Shown piece by piece: positions 34,534 to 44,309 of a stretch of 64,000 nucleotides of DNA. The notes beneath the pieces are model-generated. The model saw only the letters and a program-made list of their open reading frames with translations, did no database searches and was not told the origin of the DNA. Numbering within the stretch: the first letter of the stretch is position 1; every line of letters starts with the position of its first letter. Source of the DNA: Xanthomonas arboricola (GTDB lineage Bacteria > Pseudomonadota > Gammaproteobacteria > Xanthomonadales > Xanthomonadaceae); assembly GCF_002940665.1 (NCBI RefSeq), contig NZ_MIGY01000002.1:434001-498000 (forward strand), read 5' to 3'. Both the position numbers and the translations under genes were made by a program.

Positions 34534-36531
34534 ATGCAAGGTCAGGGTGTGCTGTTCGGGCAGATCGCCGCTGTTTTCAGCATCGTGATCGCCGGCGTAT
34601 GGAGTGCAACGCAATGGACGGCGGCAGCCCTCGGACATCAAGTACGCCTTGGCTCGCCCTGGTTCGACTTCTTTGGCACGCCGGTCTATCACCCCTGGCG
34701 GCTGTTTGAATGGTGGTTCTTCTTCGATGCCTACGCGCCGCATGTCTTCGACATAGGTGGTGCGATTGCGGGCGGCAGCGGCCTTCTGGCCGTGGTGGTC
34801 GCCATCGCCATGTCGGTCTGGCGCTCGCGGCAGGCCAAGCTGGTCACGACCTACGGCTCGGCGCGCTGGGCTGATACAGCCGATATTCGCAAGGCTGGAC
34901 TGACCCAGCCGGCCGGGGTCTTCCTCGGCCTGCATCGCGACCAGTACCTGCGCCACGAAGGCCCGGAACACGTCTTGACCTTTGCGCCCACCCGCAGCGG
35001 CAAAGGCGTCGGCTTGGTCGTGCCGACCTTATTGAGCTGGCCTGCATCCGTCGTCGTCCACGACATCAAAGGAGAAAACTGGACACTCACCGCAGGCTGG
35101 CGCTCGCGGTTCAGCCATTGCCTGCTGTTCAACCCCACCGATGCGAAGTCGGCGGCCTACAACCCGCTGCTGGAAGTTCGGCGCGGCGCGCATGAAGTGC
35201 GCGACGTGCAGAACGTGGCGGACATTCTGGTCGATCCCGATGGCGCGCTTGAACGCAGGAACCATTGGGAAAAGACCAGTCACGCGCTGCTGGTCGGCGC
35301 CATCCTGCATGTGCTCTACGCCGGCACCGACAAAACTTTGCGCGGGGTGGCGAATTTCCTGTCCGATCCAGCGTGCCCGTTCGAGCTGACGCTGCACCGG
35401 ATGATGACGACGAAGCACCTGGGCGATGCGCCGCATCCCGTCGTCGCATCCGCCGCGCGCGAAGTGCTCAACAAGTCGGACAACGAACGCTCCGGCGTGT
35501 TGAGCACCGCCATGTCGTTCCTCGGCCTGTACCGCGATCCCACGGTGGCCGAGGTCACGTCACGTTGCGACTGGCGCATCGCCGACCTGATTTCTGCCGA
35601 GCATCCCGTATCGCTGTACCTGGTGGTGCCGCCCTCTGACATCAGCCGCACCAAGCCACTGATCCGGCTGATCCTCAACCAGCTCGGGCGGCGACTCACG
35701 GAATCGCTCGATGGCTCCGATGGTATCGAGCGCCGCCACAAGCTGCTGCTGATGCTCGACGAGTTCCCCGCGCTCGGTCGCCTCGACTTTTTCGAGACGG
35801 CGCTGGCGTTCATGGCCGGCTACGGCATCCGCAGCTTCCTCATCGCGCAGTCGCTCAATCAGATCGACAAAGCGTATGGGCAGAACCATTCCATCCTCGA
35901 CAACTGCCACGTTCGCGTGACGTTTGCGACGAACGACGAACGCACAGCCAAACGCATTTCCGAAACGCTCGGCACCGCCACCGAACTGCGCGCGCAGCGC
36001 AACTACGCCGGACACAGATTGGCCCCTTGGCTCGGGCACCTGATGGTGTCGCGGCAGGAAACCGCGCGTCCGCTGCTCACCCCTGGCGAGGTGATGCAGC
36101 TTCCGCCCGACGAGTCGGTGGTGATGGTGTCCAGCCTGCCGCCGATCAAGGCGAAGAAGCTGCGCTATTACGCCGACGCCAACTTCCAGCAGCGCGTGTT
36201 GTCGCCGCCTGCGCTCGCAGCCGGGCGCTATGCCGATGCGCCGCCGGCCCGACCCGACGATTGGAGCGGCCTGGCGATTCCCGCCGTGCCCGCCGCACCG
36301 GCCACGGCATCCGCCGATGACCTTGGCGGCGCCGACGACGGCGGCCCGCGCCGTCAGCCCGAACTCTCCGAAACCGTCGCCTACGACCCCCAGCCGGACG
36401 CGCACGCGACCGACCTGGCGCTGCTCGATGACGACGACCTGCCGCTGCCGCTTCCCGGCCAGCTCGACCCCGCGATGCAGCGCACGGCCCGGCTGGCATC
36501 GCTGAACCCCAACGACGGAATCGACCTATGA
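34534..36531 (+). CDS. traG: Type IV coupling protein TraG/VirD4
   Basis: 665-aa membrane ATPase that links the relaxosome to the secretion channel. Two N-terminal membrane segments (about 8-25 and 75-95) precede YGSARWADTADI, Walker A PTRSGKGVGLV (about 152-162) and the Walker B stretch LLLMLDEFPALGRL (about 405-418). The C-terminal tail is Asp/Pro-rich. It overlaps copG by ATGA. First gene of the conjugation operon. Confidence 0.95.
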   Translation: MQGQGVLFGQIAAVFSIVIAGVWSATQWTAAALGHQVRLGSPWFDFFGTPVYHPWRLFEWWFFFDAYAPHVFDIGGAIAGGSGLLAVVVAIAMSVWRSRQAKLVTTYGSARWADTADIRKAGLTQPAGVFLGLHRDQYLRHEGPEHVLTFAPTRSGKGVGLVVPTLLSWPASVVVHDIKGENWTLTAGWRSRFSHCLLFNPTDAKSAAYNPLLEVRRGAHEVRDVQNVADILVDPDGALERRNHWEKTSHALLVGAILHVLYAGTDKTLRGVANFLSDPACPFELTLHRMMTTKHLGDAPHPVVASAAREVLNKSDNERSGVLSTAMSFLGLYRDPTVAEVTSRCDWRIADLISAEHPVSLYLVVPPSDISRTKPLIRLILNQLGRRLTESLDGSDGIERRHKLLLMLDEFPALGRLDFFETALAFMAGYGIRSFLIAQSLNQIDKAYGQNHSILDNCHVRVTFATNDERTAKRISETLGTATELRAQRNYAGHRLAPWLGHLMVSRQETARPLLTPGEVMQLPPDESVVMVSSLPPIKAKKLRYYADANFQQRVLSPPALAAGRYADAPPARPDDWSGLAIPAVPAAPATASADDLGGADDGGPRRQPELSETVAYDPQPDAHATDLALLDDDDLPLPLPGQLDPAMQRTARLASLNPNDGIDL

Positions 36532-36992
36532 GCCAATACCGACTCAACCTGTTCATCCAGCCCGAGCACGCCAAGCGTCTGGACGAACTGGCCGCCAAGA
36601 AGGGCGTGTCCAAGTCGTCCATCGTCGCGGCGGCGCTCGCATCGTGGCTGTCGCCCGATGCCGGCGACCAGCGCGAGGCGGCCATCGCCAAGCGGCTGGA
36701 TCGCCTGTCGCGGCAGGCCGAACGTCTGGAGCGCGACCAGAACATCCAGATCGAAACGCTGGCGCTGTTCGTCCGCTACTTCTTGACTGTCAGCACCCCG
36801 GTGCCCGAGGCGCATCAGGACGCCGCCCGTGCCCAGGGCAAGGCGCGTTTCGAGCAGTTCATCGAACAACTCGGCAGGCACCTGCTGCGCGGCCGAAGTC
36901 TGGTGCGCGACGTGGTGGAGGAACTGCATCCCGACCCGATGCGGATGGATGACGCGGCGGCGCTGGCCGAAGCCCAGGAGCGTGCCTCATGA
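36528..36992 (+). CDS. CopG-type ribbon-helix-helix protein
   Basis: 154-aa protein. N-terminal ribbon-helix-helix (YRLNLFIQPEHAKRLDELAA, KKGVSKSSIVAAALASWL), then a coiled-coil of about 40 residues (AIAKRLDRLSRQAERLERDQ). Found at this site in all Tn4371-like transfer operons, probably as regulator of the operon. Overlaps with traG and trbB. Confidence 0.9.
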   Translation: MSQYRLNLFIQPEHAKRLDELAAKKGVSKSSIVAAALASWLSPDAGDQREAAIAKRLDRLSRQAERLERDQNIQIETLALFVRYFLTVSTPVPEAHQDAARAQGKARFEQFIEQLGRHLLRGRSLVRDVVEELHPDPMRMDDAAALAEAQERAS

Positions 36993-38035
36993 GCGCCGTT
37001 CCGCAGATCCCGCCCGAGCCTCGTTCGTCCGCCGCGACCTCGCTCGATCGCCGCATCCAGATGCTGCGTACCGCAATGGGGCCGGTGATCGCCACCGCGC
37101 TCGAAGACCCGGACGTGGTGGAAGTCATGCTCAACCCCGACCGCACACTATGGGTCGATCGGCTGTCGTCGGGCCGTGCGCCGTTGGGCGTGGAGCTGCC
37201 CGAAGCCGATGGCGAACGCATCATCCGGCTGGTCGCGGCCCACGTCGGCGCGGAAGTGCATCGCGGCCAGCCGCTGCTGACCGCCGAGCTGCCGGAGACG
37301 GGCGAACGCTTCGAGGGCATCTTGCCGCCTGCCGCGCCCGGCCCGGCGTTCGCGCTGCGCAAGCGCGCCGTGAACATCATCGGCCTGGATCAGTATGTGG
37401 CCGACGGCATCCTCACCGCTGGGCAAGCGGACTTCCTTCGCCGCGCCGTGCGCGAGCGGCAGAACATCCTGATCGCCGGCGGCACCAGCACCGGCAAGAC
37501 CACGCTGGCGAACGCGCTACTGGCCGAGATCGCCGCGACCGGCGACCGCGTGCTGGTGCTCGAAGACACCATCGAGCTGCAATGCGCGGCCCGCGATCAT
37601 GTGCCGCTGCGCACCCGTGCCGGCGTGGTGTCCATGACCGAGCTGGTGCGCGCCACGATGCGCCTGCGCCCCGACCGCGTGATCGTCGGCGAAGTGCGCG
37701 GCGGCGAAGCTCTCGACCTCATCAAAGTGTGGGGAACGGGGCATCCGGGCGGCATCGCCACGATCCACGCCGGTTCCGCGCTGGGCGCGCTGCTGCGCCT
37801 CGAACAACTGATTCTCGAAGTCGCGGTGAACCCACCGCGGGCGCTGATCGCCGAAGCGGTCAACGTCGTCATCCACATCGCCGGTCGTGGCCGCAAGCGC
37901 CACGTCGAAAGCATTGCCCGCCTCAATGGCTTCGACGCCGCCGGCTACCGCCTGGCGGACGCGATGGAAACGCCGTTTCCCGCGCTGTCGCCGCCTTCCT
38001 CCCCGTCCCCTGACCACCCTGGAGAACTGCCATGA
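36989..38035 (+). CDS. trbB: Conjugation ATPase TrbB (VirB11)
   Basis: 348-aa hexameric cytoplasmic ATPase of the type IV secretion system. Walker A GGTSTGKTTLA (about 164-174), LVLEDTIELQC (Asp box) and VIVGEVRGGEALDLIKVWGT, then GHPGGIATIHA (His box), all in the expected order. Length is standard. Pro/Ser tail before trbC, whose ATG overlaps. Confidence 0.95.
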   Translation: MSAVPQIPPEPRSSAATSLDRRIQMLRTAMGPVIATALEDPDVVEVMLNPDRTLWVDRLSSGRAPLGVELPEADGERIIRLVAAHVGAEVHRGQPLLTAELPETGERFEGILPPAAPGPAFALRKRAVNIIGLDQYVADGILTAGQADFLRRAVRERQNILIAGGTSTGKTTLANALLAEIAATGDRVLVLEDTIELQCAARDHVPLRTRAGVVSMTELVRATMRLRPDRVIVGEVRGGEALDLIKVWGTGHPGGIATIHAGSALGALLRLEQLILEVAVNPPRALIAEAVNVVIHIAGRGRKRHVESIARLNGFDAAGYRLADAMETPFPALSPPSSPSPDHPGELP

Positions 38036-38415
38036 CGCAGATGAACGCTGTTGCTTTCCGTTTTTCCGTGAATCCGGCCTCAATCCTTGCGCGCCTGCGG
38101 CGCTTGGCCGCGCCGGCACACCACGGCCTGCTGCTGGCCGCCGTCATGCTGGTGACGGCCGGCACGGCGAAGGCCGCCGGTTCCTCGATGCCGTGGGAAG
38201 GCCCGCTGCAATCCATCCTCGATTCCATCCAGGGGCCGGTCGCGCGCATCGTCGCGGTCATCATCATCATCGCCACGGGCCTGGCGCTGGCCTTCGGCGA
38301 CACGTCGGGGGGCTTTCGCAAGCTCATCCAGATCGTGTTCGGGTTGAGCATCGCGTTCGCCGCGTCCTCGTTCTTCCTGTCGTTCTTCAGCTTCTCCGGC
38401 GGGGCAGTCGTATGA
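38032..38415 (+). CDS. trbC: Conjugal pilin TrbC (VirB2)
   Basis: 127-aa prepilin. A long N-terminal leader (about 1-50, ending TAGTAKAAG) is followed by two hydrophobic helices (about 68-86 and 95-122). TraF at 22.9 kb is the likely processing enzyme. Overlaps trbB and trbD. Confidence 0.92.
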   Translation: MTQMNAVAFRFSVNPASILARLRRLAAPAHHGLLLAAVMLVTAGTAKAAGSSMPWEGPLQSILDSIQGPVARIVAVIIIIATGLALAFGDTSGGFRKLIQIVFGLSIAFAASSFFLSFFSFSGGAVV

Positions 38416-38681
38416 GTACGGCCAGCGACCTTCCGGGCTTCGAGGTGCCGCTGCACCGCTCGCTGACCGAACCGATCCTCATGGGCGGTGCGCCGCGCAC
38501 GGTCGCCATTGCCAACGGCACGCTCGCCGCTGCCGTCGGGCTGGGCCTGCAACTGTGGGTTCCGGGGCTGGTGCTCTGGCTCGTCGGCCATTCGCTCGCC
38601 GTGTGGGGCGCGCGCGTCGATCCGCAGTTCATGCAGGTCTTCGCCCGGCACATCAAGCACAAGCCGCTGCTGGATGTGTAG
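38412..38681 (+). CDS. trbD: TrbD (VirB3)
   Basis: 89-aa inner-membrane protein. GFEVPLHRSLTEPILMGGAP is the VirB3/TrbD signature, followed by one or two membrane segments (about 35-62) and a DPQFMQVFARH motif. The ATG overlaps the trbC stop. Confidence 0.92.
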   Translation: MSTASDLPGFEVPLHRSLTEPILMGGAPRTVAIANGTLAAAVGLGLQLWVPGLVLWLVGHSLAVWGARVDPQFMQVFARHIKHKPLLDV

Positions 38682-38693
38682 GGGGATGCCGCG

Positions 38694-41144
38694 ATGCTGA
38701 ACCTTGCCGAATACCGCCAGCGCCCGGCCTTGCTCGCGGACTGGCTGCCGTGGGCCGGGCTGGTCGCGCCGGGCGTCGTCTTGAACAAGGACGGCAGTTT
38801 CCAGCGCACGGCCCGATTCCGTGGCCCCGATCTGGACAGCGCCACGCAAGGCGAGCTGATCGCCGCGTCGGCGCGGCTCAACAACGCGTTGCGCCGGCTG
38901 GGTTCTGGCTGGGCCTTGTTCATCGAGGCAGAGCGCCAATCCGCCGCCGACTATCCGCATTCCGACTTCCCCGAACCGTTGTCCTGGCTCGTCGATGAAG
39001 AACGTCGCGCCGCGTTCGAGGAATCGGGCCATCACTTCGAGAGCGCCTATCACCTGACGGTGGCTTTCCTGCCGCCGGAGGAATCCCGCGCCCGCGCCGC
39101 GAAGCTGCTCTACGAGAACTCGCCCGGCGATGGCGTGGATTGGGACGGCCGCCTCGATGCCTTCGTGGCGGAAACCGATCGCGTGTTCGACCTGCTCGAC
39201 GGCGTGATGCCGGAGATCGCATGGCTGGACGACAGCCAGACGCTGACCTACCTGCATGCGACCGTCTCGACGCGGCGCTACCGCATCGGCGTTCCCGAAG
39301 TGCCTTTCCATCTGGACGCGCTGCTGGCCGATTCCGCGCTGGTCGGTGGCCTGGCGCCCACGCTGGGCGACCAACACCTGCGCGTGGTGTCGGTGCGTGG
39401 CTTTCCGACCTCGACCTGGCCGGGCCTGCTGGACGACCTCAACCGCCTGGGCTTTGCCTATCGCTGGAGCACGCGCTTCCTGTGCATGGACAAAGCCGAG
39501 GCGGAAAAGGAACTGGGCCGCCTGCGCCGCCAGTGGTTTGCGAAACGGAAGAACGTCGTCGCGCTGCTGCGCGAAACGATCTTCCAGCAGGAAAGCCCGC
39601 TGGTCGATACAGACGCCAGCAACAAGGCAGCCGACGCCGATGCCGCCTTGCAGGAACTGGGTAGCGATCAAGTGGCCTTCGGCTACCTGACGGCCACCGT
39701 CACCGTGATGGACACGGATGCCGGCGCAGCCGACGAGAAGCTGCGCATGGTGGAGCGCGTCATCCAGGGCCGGGGCTTCGTGACCATTCCCGAAACCCTC
39801 AACGCCATCGATGCGTGGCTGTCGTCCATTCCGGGCAATGCCTACGCGAACGTGCGCCAGCCCATCGTCTCGACGCTGAACCTGGCGCACATGATGCCGC
39901 TGTCGGCGGTATGGGCCGGGCCGGAGAAGAACGGCCACCTCGACGGCCCGCCGCTGATCGTCACCCGCACCGATGGCGCGACGCCATTCCGGCTGTCGCT
40001 GCACATCGGCGACGTGGGCCATACCCTTGTCGCGGGGCCGACCGGCATGGGCAAGTCCGTCCTGCTCGCCAAGCTGGTCTTGCAGTTCCGGCGTTATCGG
40101 GGATCAAGGATCTTCGCCTTCGACATGGGGCGCTCGATGCGGGCCACGGTGCTGGGCCTGGGCGGCGAGCACTACGACCTCGGCACCGATGGCGCGATTG
40201 CCTTCCAGCCGCTCGCGCGCATCGACCATGAGGGCTACCGCACCTGGGCGGCCGAATGGGTGGAAGGCCGGCTGTTACACGAAGGCGTGACCGTCGGCCC
40301 GGACGAGAAGGCGGCCATTTGGTCGGCGCTCGGCAGCCTCGCCGGTGCGCCGGTCGAACAGCGCACGATGACCGGGCTTTCGGTGCTGCTGCAATCGAAC
40401 GCGCTGCGGCAGGCGCTGTCGCCGTATGTGCTGGGCGGTGCCCACGGCAAGCTGCTGGATGCGGACGCCGACCGCCTCGGATTCGGCGACGTGCAAGGCT
40501 TCGAGATGGAAGAACTGATGCACAGCCCTGCCGCCGTGCAAGCGGTGCTGCGCTACCTGTTCGCCCGCTTCGATGAGCGTTTCGACGGTGCGCCGACGCT
40601 GCTGATACTCGATGAGGCGTGGCTGTTCCTCGATGAGCCGTCCTTTGCGGCCCGCATCCGCCAATGGCTCAAGACGCTCAGGAAAAAGAACGTCAGCGTC
40701 ATCTTTGCCACGCAGTCGCTGGCCGACATCAAGGATTCGAGCATCGCGCCGGCCATCATCGAAAGCTGCGCGAGCAGGATTTTCTTACCTAACCCGCAGG
40801 CCACCGAGCCGCAGATTCGCACGATCTACGAGGGCTTCGGCCTCAACAGCCGGCAAATCGAAATCGTCGCCACCGCGCAGCCCAAGCGCGACTACTACTA
40901 CCAATCCCGTCTCGGCAATCGCCTGTTCGACCTCGACCTGGGGCCAGCCGCGCTCGCGTTCGCGGGCGCATCCACACCGCAAGACCAACGCGACATCGAC
41001 CGCGTGCTGACGCAGGCCGGCGCTCCCGGCTTCGCCGGCGCGTGGCTGCGCCATCGCGGCCTTGATTGGGCCGCCGACCTGCTGCCGTCCGCACCGGCGG
41101 CCGCTTCGTTCCTCAACGCCCAACCACTGGAGGTTTCGCCATGA
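38694..41144 (+). CDS. trbE: Conjugation ATPase TrbE (VirB4)
   Basis: 816-aa ATPase that energises pilus assembly and substrate transfer. CagE/TrbE N-terminal domain, then Walker A AGPTGMGKSVLLAKL (about 446-460) and Walker B TLLILDEAWLFLDEPSF (about 633-649), followed by RKKNVSVIFATQSLADI. Full length for the family. GGGGG just upstream of ATG 38694; overlaps trbJ. Confidence 0.95.
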   Translation: MLNLAEYRQRPALLADWLPWAGLVAPGVVLNKDGSFQRTARFRGPDLDSATQGELIAASARLNNALRRLGSGWALFIEAERQSAADYPHSDFPEPLSWLVDEERRAAFEESGHHFESAYHLTVAFLPPEESRARAAKLLYENSPGDGVDWDGRLDAFVAETDRVFDLLDGVMPEIAWLDDSQTLTYLHATVSTRRYRIGVPEVPFHLDALLADSALVGGLAPTLGDQHLRVVSVRGFPTSTWPGLLDDLNRLGFAYRWSTRFLCMDKAEAEKELGRLRRQWFAKRKNVVALLRETIFQQESPLVDTDASNKAADADAALQELGSDQVAFGYLTATVTVMDTDAGAADEKLRMVERVIQGRGFVTIPETLNAIDAWLSSIPGNAYANVRQPIVSTLNLAHMMPLSAVWAGPEKNGHLDGPPLIVTRTDGATPFRLSLHIGDVGHTLVAGPTGMGKSVLLAKLVLQFRRYRGSRIFAFDMGRSMRATVLGLGGEHYDLGTDGAIAFQPLARIDHEGYRTWAAEWVEGRLLHEGVTVGPDEKAAIWSALGSLAGAPVEQRTMTGLSVLLQSNALRQALSPYVLGGAHGKLLDADADRLGFGDVQGFEMEELMHSPAAVQAVLRYLFARFDERFDGAPTLLILDEAWLFLDEPSFAARIRQWLKTLRKKNVSVIFATQSLADIKDSSIAPAIIESCASRIFLPNPQATEPQIRTIYEGFGLNSRQIEIVATAQPKRDYYYQSRLGNRLFDLDLGPAALAFAGASTPQDQRDIDRVLTQAGAPGFAGAWLRHRGLDWAADLLPSAPAAASFLNAQPLEVSP

Positions 41145-41884
41145 AGACCAAGCCCCGTTTGCTGTCCGCCTCGCTCGCTGCCGTGCTGTCTGTCTCGCTG
41201 ATGCTCACACAGCCTGCAGCGGCCATCACCGTGTTCGATCCGTCGAACTTCGTGCAGAACACGCTGACCGCCGTTCGCACGCTGGAGCAGATCAACAACC
41301 AGATCAACCAGCTCCAGAACGAAGCACAGATGCTGATGAACCAGGCGCGCAATTTGGCGGCGCTGGACTTCAACGTCGTCAACCGCTTGCGCTCGACGCT
41401 CGCCACCACCGAACGCCTGATCGCCGAGGCGCAGGGGCTGGCCTACGACGTGACGAGCATGGATCGGGAGTTCGCGCGTCTGTATCCCGAGCAGTACGCC
41501 GCCACCGTCAGCGGCGACCGCATGGCGCAGGACGCCCGCGAACGCTGGCAGAACAGCTTGAACGGCCTGCACACCGCCATGCGGATGCAAGCCCAGGTGT
41601 CGCAGAACCTGACCCAAGACGAAAGCGCGCTCGCCGATCTGGTCAGCCAGAGCCAGTCCGCCACAGGCGCGCTGCAAGCGATGCAGGCGACGAACCAGCT
41701 CCTTGCATTGCAGGCCAAGCAGTCCATCCAGGCACAGCAGCTCCAGATCACGCAAGACCGTGCGGCCTCGCTGGAACTGGCGCGACAGGCGGCGGCCACC
41801 GAGCGCGCCCGCGAAGTACGGCGGCGCTTCCTCGGCACCGGCACGCCGTACACGCCGCAGACCGTCAATTTCTACAACAACTGA
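41141..41884 (+). CDS. trbJ: TrbJ (VirB5)
   Basis: 247-aa periplasmic pilus-tip component. Signal peptide of about 28 residues ending TQPAAA, then ITVFDPSNFVQNTLTAVRTL, the TrbJ start, and long amphipathic helices rich in Gln (QSQSATGALQAMQATNQLLA). The C-terminus has TPYTPQTVNFYNN. Starts by overlap with trbE. Confidence 0.93.
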   Translation: MKTKPRLLSASLAAVLSVSLMLTQPAAAITVFDPSNFVQNTLTAVRTLEQINNQINQLQNEAQMLMNQARNLAALDFNVVNRLRSTLATTERLIAEAQGLAYDVTSMDREFARLYPEQYAATVSGDRMAQDARERWQNSLNGLHTAMRMQAQVSQNLTQDESALADLVSQSQSATGALQAMQATNQLLALQAKQSIQAQQLQITQDRAASLELARQAAATERAREVRRRFLGTGTPYTPQTVNFYNN

Positions 41885-41896
41885 CTGGAGGCGGCC

Positions 41897-42217
41897 ATGC
41901 GATGCGTTCCTGTCCTGCTGGCCGTGCTGCTGACCGCTTGCGGCCAGCAGCCGGCCGAAGACCTGGCCGCCACCTTGGCCGCTGATCCCGCGCGGCTCAA
42001 GACGCTGCGCGCGCAATGCGCGGCAGACCGGCAGGCCGTGGGCGAGGACGCCTGCCGCGCTGCTGCCGAAGCCTTCAGGCGGCGCTTCTTCGCCGGACAG
42101 ACCGAGCCAGACGAATACCGGACGCTGGCCGACCTGCCGCCGATTCCGCCGAGCTTCGATGAACCCGCCGATGGCGGCCAAACGCCGGCCTCGCCTGCAT
42201 ACGAGGACGCGCCATGA
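41897..42217 (+). CDS. trbK: TrbK/EexN-like entry-exclusion lipoprotein
   Basis: 106-aa lipoprotein. Lipobox LTAC (Cys15), then AATLAADPARLKTLRAQCAAD and CRAAAEAFRRRFF, the same pattern as the lipoproteins at 30129 and 34035 but with a Pro-rich C-terminal tail. Standard position between trbJ and trbL. In RP4 TrbK is the entry-exclusion protein. Confidence 0.9.
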   Translation: MRCVPVLLAVLLTACGQQPAEDLAATLAADPARLKTLRAQCAADRQAVGEDACRAAAEAFRRRFFAGQTEPDEYRTLADLPPIPPSFDEPADGGQTPASPAYEDAP

Positions 42218-43593
42218 ACGACGTGACCATCATCGACCGCTTCCTCGACACGTTCTCGCGCTACATCGACTCCGGTTTCGGGTTACTGCAAGGCGAAGTG
42301 GCGTTCCTGACCGCCACGCTCATCGTCATCGACATGACCATCGCCGGCCTGTATTGGGCCATGAGCCACGCCACTGGCCAGGGCGAAGACGTGATCGCCA
42401 AGCTGCTGCGCAAGGTGCTCTACGTCGGTGCCTTCGCCTACATCATCGGCAACTTCAATTGGCTGGCCGGCATCGTGTTCCGCTCGTTCGCCGGCCTGGG
42501 CCTGACGGCCACCGGCTCGGCCATCACGATGGACAACTTCCTGCAACCGGGGCGGCTGGCGAAGACCGGCATCGACGCGGGTGCGCCGATTCTGGAGCAG
42601 ATCGGGGACATGGCCGGGTTTCCCGAGGTGTTCGTGAACATCGACCCCATCGTGGTGATGTTCCTCGCCTGGCTCACCGTCATCCTGTGTTTCTTCGTGC
42701 TGGCGGTGCAGCTTTTCATCACGCTGATCGAGTTCAAGCTGACCACGCTCGCCGGTTTCGTCTTGATCCCGTTTGCGCTCTGGAACAAGACCTCGTTTCT
42801 CGCCGAAAAGGTGCTCGGCAACGTGGTGTCGTCAGGCATCAAGGTACTGGTGCTGGCCGTCATCGTCGGCATCGGGTCGGGCCTGTTCGCCGAGTTCCAG
42901 ACCGTACCGGATGAACCGTCCATCGACCATGCCCTGGTCGTGATGCTGGCCTCGCTTTCGCTGCTGGCCCTGGGCATCTTCGGGCCGGGCATCGCCACGG
43001 GCCTTGTGTCCGGTGCGCCGCAGCTTGGCGCGGGTGCGATGGCCGGTGCGGCTGTCGGCGCTGTTGGCACAGGCGTTGCCATTGGTGCCGCCGCGACTGG
43101 CGTGGGCGGTGCGGTCATGGCCGGGGCGCGCATGGCGCCGGCTGCCGCCAAGCTGGCTGGCAGCGGTGCGCGTGCTGCTGCCTCAACGGCCGGCAGCGCC
43201 CGGTCGGCGTTCCAGGCCGGCTCCGCCGCTGCCGGCGGCGGGGCCAAGGGCGCGGCGGCTGGTCTTGGCAACATCGCCAAGACCGGCGCACAGGCCGCTG
43301 GCCAGAAGGCCGCCGCCGGGGCGCGCTCGCTCAAGGACCGCACAACAGCCGCTTTCCGCGCCGACGGCGCGGCACCGGCCTCGGGCAGCGGTGCGACCGC
43401 GGCCAGCGGTGGCACTGCGCAAGGGAATACAGCCGAAGGCAATGCCCCGGCCGCTACCCAACCGGCCTGGGCCAAGCGCCTGCACCGTCGCCAGCAGATC
43501 ACCCACGCCGCGACCACCACCGCCCACACGCTGCGCGGTGGCGATGGTGGCGGCTCGGGGCAAGGCCCGAGCCTGCGCGATTCCGATTCATAG
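42214..43593 (+). CDS. trbL: TrbL (VirB6), polytopic channel protein
   Basis: 459-aa inner-membrane protein with about six hydrophobic segments in residues 25-300, including FLAWLTVILCFFVLAVQLFI and FVLIPFALWNKTSF, then a low-complexity Ala/Gly-rich stretch and a Lys/Arg tail (AWAKRLHRRQQITHAATTTA). Typical for the family; overlaps trbK by ATGA. Confidence 0.93.
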   Translation: MNDVTIIDRFLDTFSRYIDSGFGLLQGEVAFLTATLIVIDMTIAGLYWAMSHATGQGEDVIAKLLRKVLYVGAFAYIIGNFNWLAGIVFRSFAGLGLTATGSAITMDNFLQPGRLAKTGIDAGAPILEQIGDMAGFPEVFVNIDPIVVMFLAWLTVILCFFVLAVQLFITLIEFKLTTLAGFVLIPFALWNKTSFLAEKVLGNVVSSGIKVLVLAVIVGIGSGLFAEFQTVPDEPSIDHALVVMLASLSLLALGIFGPGIATGLVSGAPQLGAGAMAGAAVGAVGTGVAIGAAATGVGGAVMAGARMAPAAAKLAGSGARAAASTAGSARSAFQAGSAAAGGGAKGAAAGLGNIAKTGAQAAGQKAAAGARSLKDRTTAAFRADGAAPASGSGATAASGGTAQGNTAEGNAPAATQPAWAKRLHRRQQITHAATTTAHTLRGGDGGGSGQGPSLRDSDS

Positions 43594-43604
43594 GAGAAAC
43601 GACC

Positions 43605-44309
43605 ATGCGATTCAAGCGACCGCAGGTGCGCTATGCCGATACGCCGCAGCCTGCCACCCCATACCAATCCGCCGCGCAGGTGTGGGACGAGCGTATCGGC
43701 TCGGCCCGCGTGCAGGCGAAGAACTGGCGGCTGATGGCCTTCGGCTGCCTGGTGCTGGCGCTGCTGATGGCTGGCGGCTTGGTCTGGCGCTCGGCGCAAT
43801 CCATCGTCACGCCCTACGTGGTGGAAGTGGACAACGCCGGCCAGGTACGCGCCGTGGGCGAAGCGGCCACGCCGTACCGGCCCAACGATGCGCAGACGGC
43901 GCACCACATCGCGCGCTTCATCACGCTGGTTCGATCGCTGTCCATCGACCCCATCGTGGTGCGGCAGAACTGGCTGGACGCCTACGACTACACCACAGAC
44001 AGGGGCGCGGCTGTGCTCAACGACTACGCCCGCAGCAATGACCCGTTCGCCCGTATTGGCCGCGAGTCGGTGACGGTGCAGATCAGCAGCGTCGTCCGCG
44101 CCAGCGACACGTCGTTCAACGTGCGCTGGACGGAACGCCGCTACGTCAACGGCGCCGCCGCCGGGCTGGAGCGGTGGACGGCCGTGGTGTCCATCGTGCA
44201 GCAGACCCCTCGCACCGAAGAACGCCTGCGCCGCAACCCGCTGGGCATCTACGTCAACGGCCTGTCGTGGAGCCGCGATCTGGATTCTTCCGAAGGAGCC
44301 AAGCCATGA
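43605..44309 (+). CDS. trbF: TrbF (VirB8)
   Basis: 234-aa bitopic inner-membrane protein. One membrane segment (about 45-65), preceded by NWRLMAFGCLVLAL, then a periplasmic NTF2-like domain with RFITLVRSLSIDPIVVRQNW and FNVRWTERRY. Overlaps trbG by ATGA. Confidence 0.93.
   Translation: MRFKRPQVRYADTPQPATPYQSAAQVWDERIGSARVQAKNWRLMAFGCLVLALLMAGGLVWRSAQSIVTPYVVEVDNAGQVRAVGEAATPYRPNDAQTAHHIARFITLVRSLSIDPIVVRQNWLDAYDYTTDRGAAVLNDYARSNDPFARIGRESVTVQISSVVRASDTSFNVRWTERRYVNGAAAGLERWTAVVSIVQQTPRTEERLRRNPLGIYVNGLSWSRDLDSSEGAKP

Noticed and set aside
37923-40022. 699-codon open frame on the minus strand
   Set aside because: Antisense to trbB-trbE, low-complexity His/Gln/Arg content, no family resemblance.
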